Shown here in pieces: positions 15,859 to 24,558 of a DNA stretch of 59,716 nt. The stretch lies in NCBI GenBank assembly GCA_945889085.1, contig CAMDBM010000015.1:1-59716 (forward strand), written 5' to 3'. Each line of letters starts with the position of its first letter. The first letter of the stretch is position 1. This stretch comes from WLJO01 sp945889085 (GTDB taxonomy: Bacteria; Actinomycetota; Acidimicrobiia; Acidimicrobiales; Ilumatobacteraceae). Both the position numbers and the translations under genes were made by a program. The notes beneath the pieces are model-generated. The model searched no databases, was not told the DNA's origin, and saw only the letters and a list, made by a program, of their open reading frames with translations.

Positions 15859-16209
15859 GTGGCAGCCATTGACGTCCGGGCGGTGCTTGACGGCAAGGTG
15901 TGGCCGCGAGACGTCCACGACTTCGTCGGTGACGTTGTCGACATCCTCGACGAACAGCTCGCTGAGGCCGGGACGGCAGAGCGCGAGGCTGCCGCTCGTG
16001 ACCTTCTCGACCTCCTTGCCGATGATGACCTCGTCATCCGGACGTGGGCGGTGGTCGGCATCAGGCGAGCACTCCGAGTGCTCGGTGACGATGCGGTGCT
16101 CGGCGCGCTCGACACCCACCGGGATGTGCTCTCGGTCGAAGGTGCCCGCCTCTGGCAGGTGAGCCAACCGACGCTGCTCGCTGAGGCTCGGTTTCGCCTC
16201 GACTACTGA
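15859..16209 (+). CDS. Hypothetical protein, helical, possibly co-operonic with the LLM oxidoreductase
   Basis: A 116-residue predicted soluble protein, acidic and Ala/Leu/Asp-rich, without cysteine, signal peptide or membrane segment. The sequence (DIVDILDEQLAEAG-like helices, DDLVIRTWAVVGIRRALR) suggests an all-helical fold. The start is GTG at 15859, 33 bases after the LLM stop, with GGTCGGATC upstream. I do not recognise a family. Codon usage matches neighbours, so it is probably a real gene rather than a shadow. Confidence 0.55.
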   Translation: MAAIDVRAVLDGKVWPRDVHDFVGDVVDILDEQLAEAGTAEREAAARDLLDLLADDDLVIRTWAVVGIRRALRVLGDDAVLGALDTHRDVLSVEGARLWQVSQPTLLAEARFRLDY

Positions 16210-16260
16210 CTACCTCGGTCGCCGGAGCACGCTCTCCTGCACTTCGGTTAGATTCGCCGC

Positions 16261-16959
16261 ATGCTCCCCGGCGCGGTGCGTTCCCTAGATCCTCGTCAGG
16301 AGCCGAACCTCACGGAGCCGCGGACGAAGTCCGAGCGAACGAGGACCCGCATCCTCGACGCTGCGGCGGCGGTGTTCACCGAGCAGGGCTACGGTGCGCG
16401 ACTGAGCGATATTGCCCGACAGGCCGGGATCCAGACCGGCAGCCTGTATTACCACTTCGCCTCGCGAGAGGAACTCGTGGGTGAGGTGCTCAGCCTCGGC
16501 ATCGAGAATTCGTGGCGCCAGGTGCGTGAGGCCGTTGATGCAGCACCGCCCGGGACGTCGCCGCTTGATCGCCTCGCAATCGCCGTCCGTGCGCACACGA
16601 TGTCCGTGCTGGAGCTGAGCGACTACGCGTCGGCCCGTGCTCGCATCGTCGGTCACGTCCCGCCGGTCGTTGCGGCAGCGCACCGCCGTGACCAGAGGCG
16701 CTACGGCGATTTCTGGAACGCGATGTTCGTCGCGGCGAGCGACGCAGGCGAGATCAACGGGGACATCAACCTGTTCGCTGCGCGCATGCTTGCGTTCGGG
16801 GCGATGAACTGGACCGCGGACTGGTTCGGGCACCAACAGGTGGTGGACGCAGCGACGATCGCCGATACCGCCGTGGCGGTGCTGCTCGGCGGACTGTCGA
16901 ACAGTTCGGGGCGTCCGGGCGCGTCCGCAACGGAGCGGACCGCTACTGCGCAGCGCTGA
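16261..16959 (+). CDS. TetR/AcrR-family transcriptional regulator
   Basis: A 232-residue regulator. After about 20 extra residues comes the TetR domain: TKSERTRTRILDAAAAVFTEQG, RLSDIARQAGIQTGSLYYHF and SREELVGEVL. The C-terminal domain contains AMNWTADWF, a stretch common in TetR proteins of fatty-acid or steroid regulons (KstR2-like C-domain). The start could be ATG 16261 or a later codon nearer the domain. It overlaps the convergent Rieske gene by 17 bases at the 3' ends. Confidence 0.85.
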   Translation: MLPGAVRSLDPRQEPNLTEPRTKSERTRTRILDAAAAVFTEQGYGARLSDIARQAGIQTGSLYYHFASREELVGEVLSLGIENSWRQVREAVDAAPPGTSPLDRLAIAVRAHTMSVLELSDYASARARIVGHVPPVVAAAHRRDQRRYGDFWNAMFVAASDAGEINGDINLFAARMLAFGAMNWTADWFGHQQVVDAATIADTAVAVLLGGLSNSSGRPGASATERTATAQR

Positions 16960-18100
16960 CACCGAGGAGCCGGTTGAGCTCCCGGTGGTAATGGACGAGC
17001 GGCGGCTCGTTCTTGCCGTAGACGACCTCGCTGACAGCGCCGCTGTCGAGGTTCGACTGGATCTGTTGCATGAGCGCGAAGTCCTCGGTTTCGGTGACCT
17101 TCACGAGCAGGTCGAGGTTCTTCACGAAGTAGTTGTGGGAGCGCTCTGTCTCTGGCCGTTGCGGCGCAAGAATCGACACCACGGTGCGGCACGTGCGCAC
17201 GTCGATGGGCTCGACACGCCACATCTCGATGTGGTCGACCTGGTGAACGACGAGCCCGGACGGCACGAGGAAGTACTGGATCGTCCCGTACGGAAGCAGG
17301 GACCACTCGGTGCGCGGCTTGGCGGTCTCGTCGAGCACATCCTTGCGCAGACCAATGGACACGAGGTTCTTCCCGAACGGCTCGAAGATCACGCAGTCCG
17401 AGTTGAACGTTGGCAGCAGCGAGTCCCGGTGCAGTGTGCGGATGTGGTAGCTCTCGGTAAAAGTGTCGAGGAACAGCTTCCAGTTCATCGCCCACGTGGC
17501 GGTGCGGCTGTCGATGTGGTGGTACGTGTCGAGCGCGAACGACGCGAGGTCGTCCTCGGCGCCAGCCAGTTCTGCGTCAATATCGATCGGTTCGGCGCCG
17601 CCCGCGCGGACGAAGATCAGGCCATACCGCTCTGCAACGGCAACCTGGCGGAGGTTGCACTGGCGGGCGACGTCGTCGAAGGCCCCCGCGCTCAACGGGC
17701 GAGCCCGAAGGGCGCCGTCGCTCTCGAACGTCCATCCGTGATACGGGCACGTCATGGTTCGTAGGCCCTCGCCCCGGGAGTTCGGCGCAACGACCGGTGC
17801 ACCCCGGTGCGTGCAGACGTTCACGAGGGCCCGGAGCGTGCCGTCTGCCTGACGGACGACGGTGATCGGGATGCCGCCAACGGTTGCGGATTCATAGCTG
17901 CCCGGTTCGCGAAGGCGGGCACTCAGCGAGAAGAACGTCGCCCCGTCCCGGAACAGGACCTGCATTTCCCTGTCGAAGCGCGAGGTGTCGGTGTACGCAG
18001 CAGCAGCATTCGTGTAACTGGACGCCGCGTGCAGCCCGACGAGGTGGGGGCCGGACCCGGCAACCCGCTCGAGCAGCTCGATCTGTCGTTCCTTTCGCAT
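16943..18100 (-). CDS. Rieske [2Fe-2S] non-heme iron oxygenase, large subunit
   Basis: A 385-residue oxygenase. Rieske ligands are CTHRGAP and CPYHGWTF; the catalytic iron region is NWKLFLDTFTESYHIRTLHRD, with two His. Architecture suits single-component-type terminal oxygenases acting on aromatic acids or quaternary amines. It is the last gene of a same-strand set: SDR (19072) - nitronate monooxygenase (18110, 9-base gap) - this gene, suggesting a three-enzyme operon. It differs clearly from the Rieske protein at 8492. The substrate is unresolved. The final 17 bases overlap the TetR gene end. Confidence 0.85.
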   Translation of the reverse strand: MRKERQIELLERVAGSGPHLVGLHAASSYTNAAAAYTDTSRFDREMQVLFRDGATFFSLSARLREPGSYESATVGGIPITVVRQADGTLRALVNVCTHRGAPVVAPNSRGEGLRTMTCPYHGWTFESDGALRARPLSAGAFDDVARQCNLRQVAVAERYGLIFVRAGGAEPIDIDAELAGAEDDLASFALDTYHHIDSRTATWAMNWKLFLDTFTESYHIRTLHRDSLLPTFNSDCVIFEPFGKNLVSIGLRKDVLDETAKPRTEWSLLPYGTIQYFLVPSGLVVHQVDHIEMWRVEPIDVRTCRTVVSILAPQRPETERSHNYFVKNLDLLVKVTETEDFALMQQIQSNLDSGAVSEVVYGKNEPPLVHYHRELNRLLGVSAAQ

Positions 18101-18109
18101 GGCGAGTCC

Positions 18110-19048
18110 TCAGGCCCGGAGATACGAGTCGGCGAGCGCGCCGAGGATCGACTCGAACTCCTCGACTGTCTGGCGGATGATCTCGGCTGCGGTCTGGATG
18201 GCCTCGATCCTGCCGGCCACTTGGCCCAACTGCGGTAGACCCGAGTCGAGGTCACCGTTCTGGTACATCTCGAGCGTCTGTGGGAGCAGCGCCATCGGGT
18301 TGCCCTCGTTGCTCAGCTCGAACGGGGCGGTTGCAGCGGTGCGGAGCACGCGTACGGGCCGACCGTTGTGCTGGTTGATCATCATCGTGTCCGTCTCCTC
18401 GGCGTCGACGACGGCCTGCTTCATGTTCTGGTGCACCGGCGACTCAACGGTGGCGACCATCCGGGTACCCATCTGCACGCCCTCGGCGCCGAGCGCAAAT
18501 GCCGCAGCCATGGAGCGTCCATCGGCCATGCCACCCGCGGCGATAATCGGGAGACCGACCCGGCTCGCGATGAGGGGGAGCAGCACCATCGACGTGACGT
18601 CCCGCGGGTTCTTGAACCCGGCCCCCTCGCTGCCCTCGACCACCAGTCCGTCCACCCCGGAGTCCACAGCCTTAAGCGCGCCCTTGAGTGATGGAACCAC
18701 GTGGAAGACGGTGAGTCCCGCCGCCTTCAGGGTCTTGGTGTGCTTCTCGGGCGAGCCGGCCGAGGTGGTGACGAAGCGGATGCCCTCCTCCACGATCATG
18801 TCGATGATCCGGATGTCCTGCACAAAGGCAATCGGAAGGTTCACGCCGAACGGCTTGTCTGTCAGGTCGCGCGTACGGCGGATGTCATCACGGACCTCGT
18901 CGATCCCGAGCGAGCCGGGAACGAGGCCGATCGCGCCGGCATTGGCGACCGCCGAGACGAGCGCCGGTTTCGCGATGAAGCCCATCGGAGCCTGAACGAT
19001 CGGGATCTCGACGCCGAACATCCGGGTGACGCGATTGTTGAAGGTCAT
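18110..19048 (-). CDS. Nitronate monooxygenase / 2-nitropropane dioxygenase-like flavoprotein
   Basis: A 312-residue FMN TIM barrel. Landmarks are IPIVQAPMGFIAKPALVSAVANAGAIGLVPG at the N-terminus (flavin-binding APM and the A-N-A-G-G/A-I-G strand), VDGLVVEGSEGAGF, GLPIIAAGGMADGRSMAAAFALGAEGVQMGTRM (phosphate site). The family also includes enoyl reductases and enzymes with no nitro substrates, so physiological activity is open. The start at 19048 was chosen; the upstream frame crosses the SDR gene. Gaps of 9 and 23 bases to its neighbours imply an operon with the Rieske gene and the SDR. Confidence 0.85.
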   Translation of the reverse strand: MTFNNRVTRMFGVEIPIVQAPMGFIAKPALVSAVANAGAIGLVPGSLGIDEVRDDIRRTRDLTDKPFGVNLPIAFVQDIRIIDMIVEEGIRFVTTSAGSPEKHTKTLKAAGLTVFHVVPSLKGALKAVDSGVDGLVVEGSEGAGFKNPRDVTSMVLLPLIASRVGLPIIAAGGMADGRSMAAAFALGAEGVQMGTRMVATVESPVHQNMKQAVVDAEETDTMMINQHNGRPVRVLRTAATAPFELSNEGNPMALLPQTLEMYQNGDLDSGLPQLGQVAGRIEAIQTAAEIIRQTVEEFESILGALADSYLRA

Positions 19049-19071
19049 GGGCCGAAACCTACACGGCCGGA

Positions 19072-19809
19072 TCAGATCGACATACCGCCGTCGATGGCGA
19101 AGTCTGCCCCGGTTGCGAACGAGGATCTGGGGGACGCAAGGAACAGCACCGCCTCGGCGATCTCCTCCGGTTGCCCCATCCGGCGCATGGGGATGGACCT
19201 CACGAGGGCCTCGTTCATCGCTGGGGGGTTCGAGTCCAGGATCGGCGTGTCGATGACACCGGGGAAGATGCAGTTGACCCGGATGCGGTAGCGGGCCAGT
19301 TCGAGCGCCGCCGACTTCGTCATCCCCCGCACGGCCCACTTGTTCGACGTGTACGCGAACAGCGTGGACGTGCCCTGGAGTCCGGCCACGGAAGAGATGT
19401 TGATGATGGAACCGCCGCCGGCCTGCTTCATCGGGGCGATGACGGCGCGCATTCCGAGGTACACACTCATCTGGTTCACGCGGAACAGCGTCTCAAACAC
19501 CTCGGGTTCGGTGTCCTCGAGTTTCAGTGCCCGCGAGATTGCCGCATTGTTCACGAGAATGTCGATCCCGCCGAACGCCCCGATCGCTGCCGCCACCACC
19601 ACGTCCCACCCCTCTGGCGACGAGACATCGTGGTCAACGAAGAGCGCGCTCGGCCCGATGTCTGCAGCGACGTCCCTGCCGAGATCGGTCAGCACGTCGG
19701 TGAGCACAACCCGTGCACCGTTCGCTGCGAGCAGGCGCGCCTCGGCTGCACCCTGTCCGCGGGCTGCGCCGGTCACCACTGCCACCTTGCCCTCGAGAAT
19801 GTCCATCAT
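19072..19809 (-). CDS. Short-chain dehydrogenase (3alpha/20beta-hydroxysteroid dehydrogenase-like)
   Basis: A 245-residue classical SDR. TGAARGQG (NAD(P) binding, residues about 14-21), NNAAIS, catalytic Ser in ISSVAGLQG, and YTSNK as the Tyr-x-x-x-Lys pair; ending in ATGADFAIDGGMSI. The motif GAARGQGAAEARL is common in actinobacterial hydroxysteroid dehydrogenases, which usually use NAD. It is probably first of the operon running down to the Rieske gene. The double Met start leaves 19809 or 19806 possible. Confidence 0.87.
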   Translation of the reverse strand: MMDILEGKVAVVTGAARGQGAAEARLLAANGARVVLTDVLTDLGRDVAADIGPSALFVDHDVSSPEGWDVVVAAAIGAFGGIDILVNNAAISRALKLEDTEPEVFETLFRVNQMSVYLGMRAVIAPMKQAGGGSIINISSVAGLQGTSTLFAYTSNKWAVRGMTKSAALELARYRIRVNCIFPGVIDTPILDSNPPAMNEALVRSIPMRRMGQPEEIAEAVLFLASPRSSFATGADFAIDGGMSI

Positions 19810-19846
19810 CTACCCCGTCCCTGGTGGCTGATTCATCACTGCAGTG

Positions 19847-20019
19847 TTACCCGAGCAACGGCGCAACGGACCCGGCGAAGCGTCGCATCGACGCTTGCGC
19901 CGTGTCTGGGTCCATGCCCGGGTCCTCGGTGCCTCGACGATCCACTGCGCGTAGACCTGCAGGAGGTGATGGAAGTGGGGCGCTGCCTGGTCCCACGCCC
20001 GGTCGTCGGTCCCTGTCAC
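19847..20019 (-). pseudogene. Possible frameshifted small gene downstream of the 372-residue hypothetical protein
   Basis: From the GTG at 20019 one frame reads TGTDDRAWDQAAPHFHHLL and YAQWIVEAP, which looks like real protein. A second frame one base off then gives EDPGMDPDTAQASMRRFAG and APLLG with a stop at 19847. Joining them needs a single-base change near 19934. The first frame also continues directly from the stop of the gene at 20062. It could be a decayed gene, a sequencing error or chance. I do not recognise a family. Confidence 0.3.
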
Positions 20020-20061
20020 GCGGGCCCAGCGGATGATGGACGGTGAGTAGCCATCGTCCGG

Positions 20062-21180
20062 TCAGCGTGCGCCGTCGAGGAATTGGGTGAATCCCGCGGG
20101 AGCGTAGGGGCCGATCACGACCAGTTCGAAGGCGCCCACGCCCTCGCGGCTGCCGTCGGTGACCCGACAGATCTGCTGTGTGTGGACGTGTTCGGGCAGC
20201 AGTGGGTCGAGTTCGGCAACCACGAATGACTCCCCGTGTGTTGCGAGCTCGCCCATCCATGCTCCCTGTCGCCACACGGGGTGGCCATAGCCGAGCCCTT
20301 TCATCTGGAAGCGGATCAGCGGTTCGAACGCGAGCGTGCGGGTCGATCCGTCGAGCTCCACGAGGTCCACCTCCGCATACTCCATGTGGCGGGTGCCCCT
20401 CTCGTAGCGAATGCGGTGGTTGACGGTTGCCGTGTGCCTGTCGACGTCGACGAGTTGTTCGGGGATGTCGGCTTCGGACGCGAACTTCGGGGCAACAATC
20501 CCTTCACGGACGATCGCGCCGCCATCCATGTCGTCGAAGAACATCGTGTGGGTGATGTGATCGTCCCAGTGCACCGGGGTCCAGAGGAAGAAAAAGCCGC
20601 GGCCCTGCGGCGGCGCCCCTGCAGTGTCGGGCTCGCCGACGCCACGGACGCCCCACGAGCGGTCCTTGGTGCCGTGCCAGTTCGACACGGTGACGTCCCC
20701 GTCGGGATGCGAGATCGTCCCATCCCAGCAGCCGAACTGGGCGAATCGGGTGGCGTCCATGATCTTGCGCTGGCCGTCCATGAGGATCTGGCGCGCTTCT
20801 TGGATTCCCGAGGTGCGCGCCGAGAACGTGAGGTCGCACGAGATACCCGTGGAGTTGTCGTCGAGGACGACGCGCGCCCGGCGCATCGGCTCGACGATCT
20901 CGAGCCGGAACGGGCCGACCTGCATGTCAGTCCGCTCGAGAGGGGCGAGGCGGGACCCGTAGAAGCAGTGCTGCCTGCCGTCGCGCTGCACGACGCTGAA
21001 GGCGCAGTCCATGACCCGTCGGTGCGGGTAGATCGCGATGCCGATCCCGAAGTAGGCGGACCCGTCGGCCGTGTAGCCGTTGAACCACGTGCGGTCGTAG
21101 ACGTTGCGGTCCGAACTGGCCGGGTGGGCGATGGGCTCCGGGGTCTGGTGGATCGGATAGTCGTCGAACCGGTTGAGCAT
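20062..21180 (-). CDS. Conserved hypothetical protein with a predicted lipocalin-like beta fold
   Basis: A 372-residue soluble protein with no signal peptide. Its repeated Trp/aromatic beta-strand style (YDRTWFNGYTADGSAYFGIG, DGDVTVSNWHGTKDRSWGVRG, FFFLWTPVHWDDH) recalls the two-lobe AttH/CrtC-like or DUF7064/7065 proteins often found beside steroid or terpenoid genes. The D-R-S-W-G-V-R motif is the best landmark. The function is unknown; it may bind a hydrophobic ligand. It is divergent from the P450 gene at 21313 with a 132-base gap, and the two may share control. Confidence 0.6.
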   Translation of the reverse strand: MLNRFDDYPIHQTPEPIAHPASSDRNVYDRTWFNGYTADGSAYFGIGIAIYPHRRVMDCAFSVVQRDGRQHCFYGSRLAPLERTDMQVGPFRLEIVEPMRRARVVLDDNSTGISCDLTFSARTSGIQEARQILMDGQRKIMDATRFAQFGCWDGTISHPDGDVTVSNWHGTKDRSWGVRGVGEPDTAGAPPQGRGFFFLWTPVHWDDHITHTMFFDDMDGGAIVREGIVAPKFASEADIPEQLVDVDRHTATVNHRIRYERGTRHMEYAEVDLVELDGSTRTLAFEPLIRFQMKGLGYGHPVWRQGAWMGELATHGESFVVAELDPLLPEHVHTQQICRVTDGSREGVGAFELVVIGPYAPAGFTQFLDGAR

Positions 21181-21288
21181 CGTGGGGTCCCTTCGTCCGG
21201 TGTCTTTCTAGCCGACCGCCCTGTCGCCGGCCCATCGCATCGGACTACGCTCGACCCTGTCGAGGGCGTGGGTCGTCGATGCCGGGGT

Positions 21289-21307
21289 TGCGACATTGGG
21301 GGTCGCA
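21289..21307. promoter_or_regulatory. Inverted repeat just before the second P450 start
   Basis: TGCGAC-(7 bases)-GTCGCA is a perfect 6-bp inverted repeat ending 5 bases before the ATG at 21313. It could be an operator or an RNA hairpin limiting ribosome access. It occupies the place where a ribosome site would be. Confidence 0.35.
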
Positions 21308-21312
21308 CAGTC

Positions 21313-22578
21313 ATGACGACGAACTTCACGAATGAGCACCCGTTCACGACCGACAGGGACATCTCGTCGGTGGCGTTCTGGGGCGGGCCGTGGGAACAGC
21401 GGGAGGAGACGTTCTCGTGGCTCCGAAAGAATGCGCCCGTTGCCTGGCAGCCGCCGTTCGAGGTACCGGGCTACGACTTCCACGGGCAGAAAGGCTTCTG
21501 GGCGCTCACCCGTGCTGCAGAGATCTCGTACGTCAGCAAGAACGATGACGACTTCGTCTCTGGGGCCGGTGTGAGCCTTGCCCCGGTGCCCTACGAGATG
21601 GAGCTGCAGGCATCGTTCTTCCTCGCGATGGACTCCCCGAGGCACCCCTGGTACCGAAAGATCGTTGCCGGCGCGTTCACCCCGAAGTCGATTGCGCGGC
21701 TCACCGACCAGATCCACGAACGCGCGCGCAAGATTGTCGACGATCTCGTCGAGATGAAGGAGGTCGAGTTCGTATCGCAGTGCTCGGCGCTCCTCCCGAT
21801 GCAGACCGTGTGCGACATGATCGGCATCCCAGCGAGCCTGCACGAGCCGGTACGGCTCGCCGCAGACCGTTACGTGGGCGAGCTCGACGCCAGCATCATC
21901 CCCGAGGGGGTGGCCCCGCTCGCGTTCCGGGTGCAGCAGGCCGAGTTCCTCCATGAGGTCGGCCGCAGCCTCGCCGAGCACCGCCGCCGGAACCCAGGCG
22001 ACGACATCATCACCAATCTCGTGCAGGGCGAGGTGGACGGCAAGAAGTTGACTGACCTTGAGATCGGGGCGTTCATGGTGCTGATGAGCGTTGCCGGCAA
22101 CGACACCACGAAGCAGACCACCAGCCACACGGTCATCTCGCTCGCCAAGCACCCTGAGCAGCGCGACTGGTTGCTCGAGGACTTCGATGGCCGCATCAAT
22201 GGAGCGGTGGAGGAAATGGTGCGTCATGCGGCGCCCGTGATGACGTTCGCCCGCATGGCAGTCCGCGATCTCGAGGTCGGTGGCCAGCAGATCAGGGCAG
22301 GCGACAAACTCGGCCTGCTGTACTGCTCTGGGCTGCGCGATGAGACGGTGTTCCCCGACCCCGAGCGATTCGACCTGTCACGGCCCCGCTCGGCTCACGT
22401 CGGGTTCGGGGGCGGCGGCGCCCATTACTGCCTCGGCGCCGGCGTTGCCAAGACACAGCTCAAGGCACTCTTCGGTGAGCTGCTCACCAGGGTGCCGAAG
22501 ATGGAGGTCGGCGAGCCCGATCACCAGGTCAGCAATTTCCTGCGCATGGTGCGCCGACTGCCGGTCACGATCGGCTGA
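21313..22578 (+). CDS. Cytochrome P450 (CYP125/CYP142-like style)
   Basis: A 421-residue P450. The I-helix is SVAGNDTTKQ, ExxR is in VEEMVRHAAPV, and the heme Cys is in FGGGGAHYCLG. The G-N-D-T-T and F-G-G-G-G-x-H combination is frequent among actinobacterial CYPs for sterol side-chain or fatty-acid oxidation, but specificity cannot be assigned. The ATG at 21313 was taken; the open frame reaching back to 20236 is antisense to the previous gene. It is followed after 10 bases by the amidohydrolase and then the aldolase, forming a three-gene operon. Confidence 0.88.
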   Translation: MTTNFTNEHPFTTDRDISSVAFWGGPWEQREETFSWLRKNAPVAWQPPFEVPGYDFHGQKGFWALTRAAEISYVSKNDDDFVSGAGVSLAPVPYEMELQASFFLAMDSPRHPWYRKIVAGAFTPKSIARLTDQIHERARKIVDDLVEMKEVEFVSQCSALLPMQTVCDMIGIPASLHEPVRLAADRYVGELDASIIPEGVAPLAFRVQQAEFLHEVGRSLAEHRRRNPGDDIITNLVQGEVDGKKLTDLEIGAFMVLMSVAGNDTTKQTTSHTVISLAKHPEQRDWLLEDFDGRINGAVEEMVRHAAPVMTFARMAVRDLEVGGQQIRAGDKLGLLYCSGLRDETVFPDPERFDLSRPRSAHVGFGGGGAHYCLGAGVAKTQLKALFGELLTRVPKMEVGEPDHQVSNFLRMVRRLPVTIG

Positions 22579-22588
22579 GGGAGAAGCA

Positions 22589-23827
22589 ATGAGCAAGACA
22601 CTTGAGGGACTCACGATTGGCGCCGGACGCGACAAGTCCAAGGTGACGTTCCTGCCCGAGCCGGAACCGCGGCCGCGGCATTACACCGTGATCTCCGTGG
22701 ACGACCACCTCGTCGAGCCCCCCGAGACGTTCGAGGGCCGGATGCCTGCCCGCTTCGCCGAGAGCGCACCGCGCATTATCGAGCACACCGATGGCGCCCA
22801 GTACTGGAAGTTGGAGGACCGGCTCATCCCGATCGCCGGTACCAACGCCGTCTCTGGCCGCCCGCCGGCGGAGTACTCGATGGATTCTTCTCGGCTCGAG
22901 CACATGCGTCGCGGTTGTTGGGATATCCACCACCGCATCACGGACATGGATCTCGCCGGCGTGTACGCCTCGGTGTGTTTCCCGTCGATGGTGGCCGGCT
23001 TCGGCGGTGCGCGCTTCGTGGAGACCAAGGACCATGATCTTGGGTTCGCTGCGATGCAGGCCTGGAACGACTGGGCGATCGAGGACTGGGCCGGTGCGTA
23101 TCCCGACCGGATGGTGCCACTCGCCATCACCTGGCTCGGCGACGCACAACTGGCCGCCGACGAGGTTCGCCGCAATGCTGCCCGCGGGTGCCACGTGCTC
23201 TCGTTCCTCGACCAACCGGAAAAACTGGGCCTTCCGAGCATCCACACCGGCTACTGGGACCCGCTGTTCCAGGCCTGCGTGGAAACCGACACTTCGTTGA
23301 ACCTGCATGTGGGGTCGTCGTCCTGGATCTGTTCGGGGTCGAGCGACGGGCCGGCAGAAATCATCACGTCACTGTTCTTCGCGGGTGCCGCAATCGCCAC
23401 GTCCGATTGGCTGTTCTCGAAGATTCCGTTGCGCTTCCCGACGCTGAAGATCGTGCTCTCCGAGGGTGGCATCGGATGGCTCCCGGCGCTCATGGACCGG
23501 ATCGAGCACTGCATGCGGTACAAGGACTTCACGGGCAACTGGGTGAACGAGACTGCTCACCCGAATGAGGTGCTGCTCAACAGCTTCTGGTTCTGCGCGC
23601 TCGACGACGCAGCAGGGTTCCAGATGATGAACCGGCTCAACCCCGATCAGGTGATGGTCGAGATGGATTACCCGCACGCGGACTCCACCTGGCCGGATAC
23701 GCAGCACTACCTGCAGAAGCACATCGGGCACCTGCCCGACGACATCATCCAGAAGGTCACCTGGAAGAACGCTGCAGCGCTGTACGGCCTCGACATCCCG
23801 GCGGCGGTGCTGAAGGGCGTGTGGTGA
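22589..23827 (+). CDS. Amidohydrolase-2 family protein (ACMSD-like metal hydrolase/decarboxylase)
   Basis: A 412-residue TIM-barrel protein. The N-terminal metal motif is ISVDDHLVEPP (D-x-H form), followed by HITDMD-like HHRITDMDLAGV, LNLHVGSSSW (metal His), SEGGIGWLPALMDRIEH and the late catalytic Asp in MVEMDYPHADSTWPD. It belongs to the group of decarboxylases and hydrolases that act on aromatic or cyclic acids. GAGAAG just before the ATG at 22589 is a plausible ribosome site. The stop overlaps the following aldolase start region, indicating coupling. Confidence 0.85.
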   Translation: MSKTLEGLTIGAGRDKSKVTFLPEPEPRPRHYTVISVDDHLVEPPETFEGRMPARFAESAPRIIEHTDGAQYWKLEDRLIPIAGTNAVSGRPPAEYSMDSSRLEHMRRGCWDIHHRITDMDLAGVYASVCFPSMVAGFGGARFVETKDHDLGFAAMQAWNDWAIEDWAGAYPDRMVPLAITWLGDAQLAADEVRRNAARGCHVLSFLDQPEKLGLPSIHTGYWDPLFQACVETDTSLNLHVGSSSWICSGSSDGPAEIITSLFFAGAAIATSDWLFSKIPLRFPTLKIVLSEGGIGWLPALMDRIEHCMRYKDFTGNWVNETAHPNEVLLNSFWFCALDDAAGFQMMNRLNPDQVMVEMDYPHADSTWPDTQHYLQKHIGHLPDDIIQKVTWKNAAALYGLDIPAAVLKGVW

Positions 23828-24540
23828 GCATCCCGGAGTCCGGTCCTCACTTCCGGATAGCCGCCGCCCGGCGCATCCTGTATCGAGAGGGACTGGATAG
23901 CCAGATCGGCGGGCACGTCAGCCTCCGCGTCCCCGCTGAGGATGCCTTCTACGTCACCCCGTACCAATACTTCGACGAGTCACTGCCCGAGCACGTGATG
24001 AAGATGGGGTTCGATCTCCAGGTGCGCGAGCCCGGATCACTTCCGCCTGCCGCTGGGGCGAACTTCCACTCCTCCATCTACCGTGCCCGCCCCGACGTGA
24101 ACTGTGTGATTCACACGCACGGCTTCTACCAGTCTGTCCTCAGCACCACCGGGCGCCCCTTCGAGGTGTTCTACGACTATGCCTCGTTGTTCCTCGGTGA
24201 CGTGGCGTACTGGAAGGACGACCTCGACCTCACCCCCGATGACGAGGGCGATCTCATGGCAGCAACGCTCGGGGAACGTCGAGTGATGCTCATGGGGCAT
24301 CACGGGGCCCTGCATGTGGGCGACACGCTCGAGAACGCGGTTGTCGAGGCAATCGTGTTTGAACTCTGCTGCCGGTATCAGGTGGCTGCAATGCAGGTTG
24401 GTGGGACGCCGCTCGATGAGCGCTCCGCCGAGGCGTACCGCCGTGCGTACCTCAAGTACGGCTTCCGCCAGACGATGTGGGACGCCAACTACCGGCGGAT
24501 TCGCAAGTCCGATCCGGACCTCTGGGCGACGCTCGGGTAG
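23821..24540 (+). CDS. Class II aldolase/adducin family protein
   Basis: A 239-residue zinc-dependent aldolase-fold protein. The Zn ligands are seen as VIHTHG and MGHHGAL, and the phosphate/substrate loop as SQIGGHVSLRVP. Family activities include fuculose-phosphate aldolase and decarboxylation of aromatic acids; no sugar genes are near, so a role with the preceding amidohydrolase and P450 is likely. Two adjacent GTG codons, 23821 and 23824, both overlap the upstream stop; the second gives a GTGA overlap and may be the real start. Confidence 0.82.
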   Translation: MVSIPESGPHFRIAAARRILYREGLDSQIGGHVSLRVPAEDAFYVTPYQYFDESLPEHVMKMGFDLQVREPGSLPPAAGANFHSSIYRARPDVNCVIHTHGFYQSVLSTTGRPFEVFYDYASLFLGDVAYWKDDLDLTPDDEGDLMAATLGERRVMLMGHHGALHVGDTLENAVVEAIVFELCCRYQVAAMQVGGTPLDERSAEAYRRAYLKYGFRQTMWDANYRRIRKSDPDLWATLG

Positions 24541-24558
24541 GGGAGTTGTTGCCGCGGA

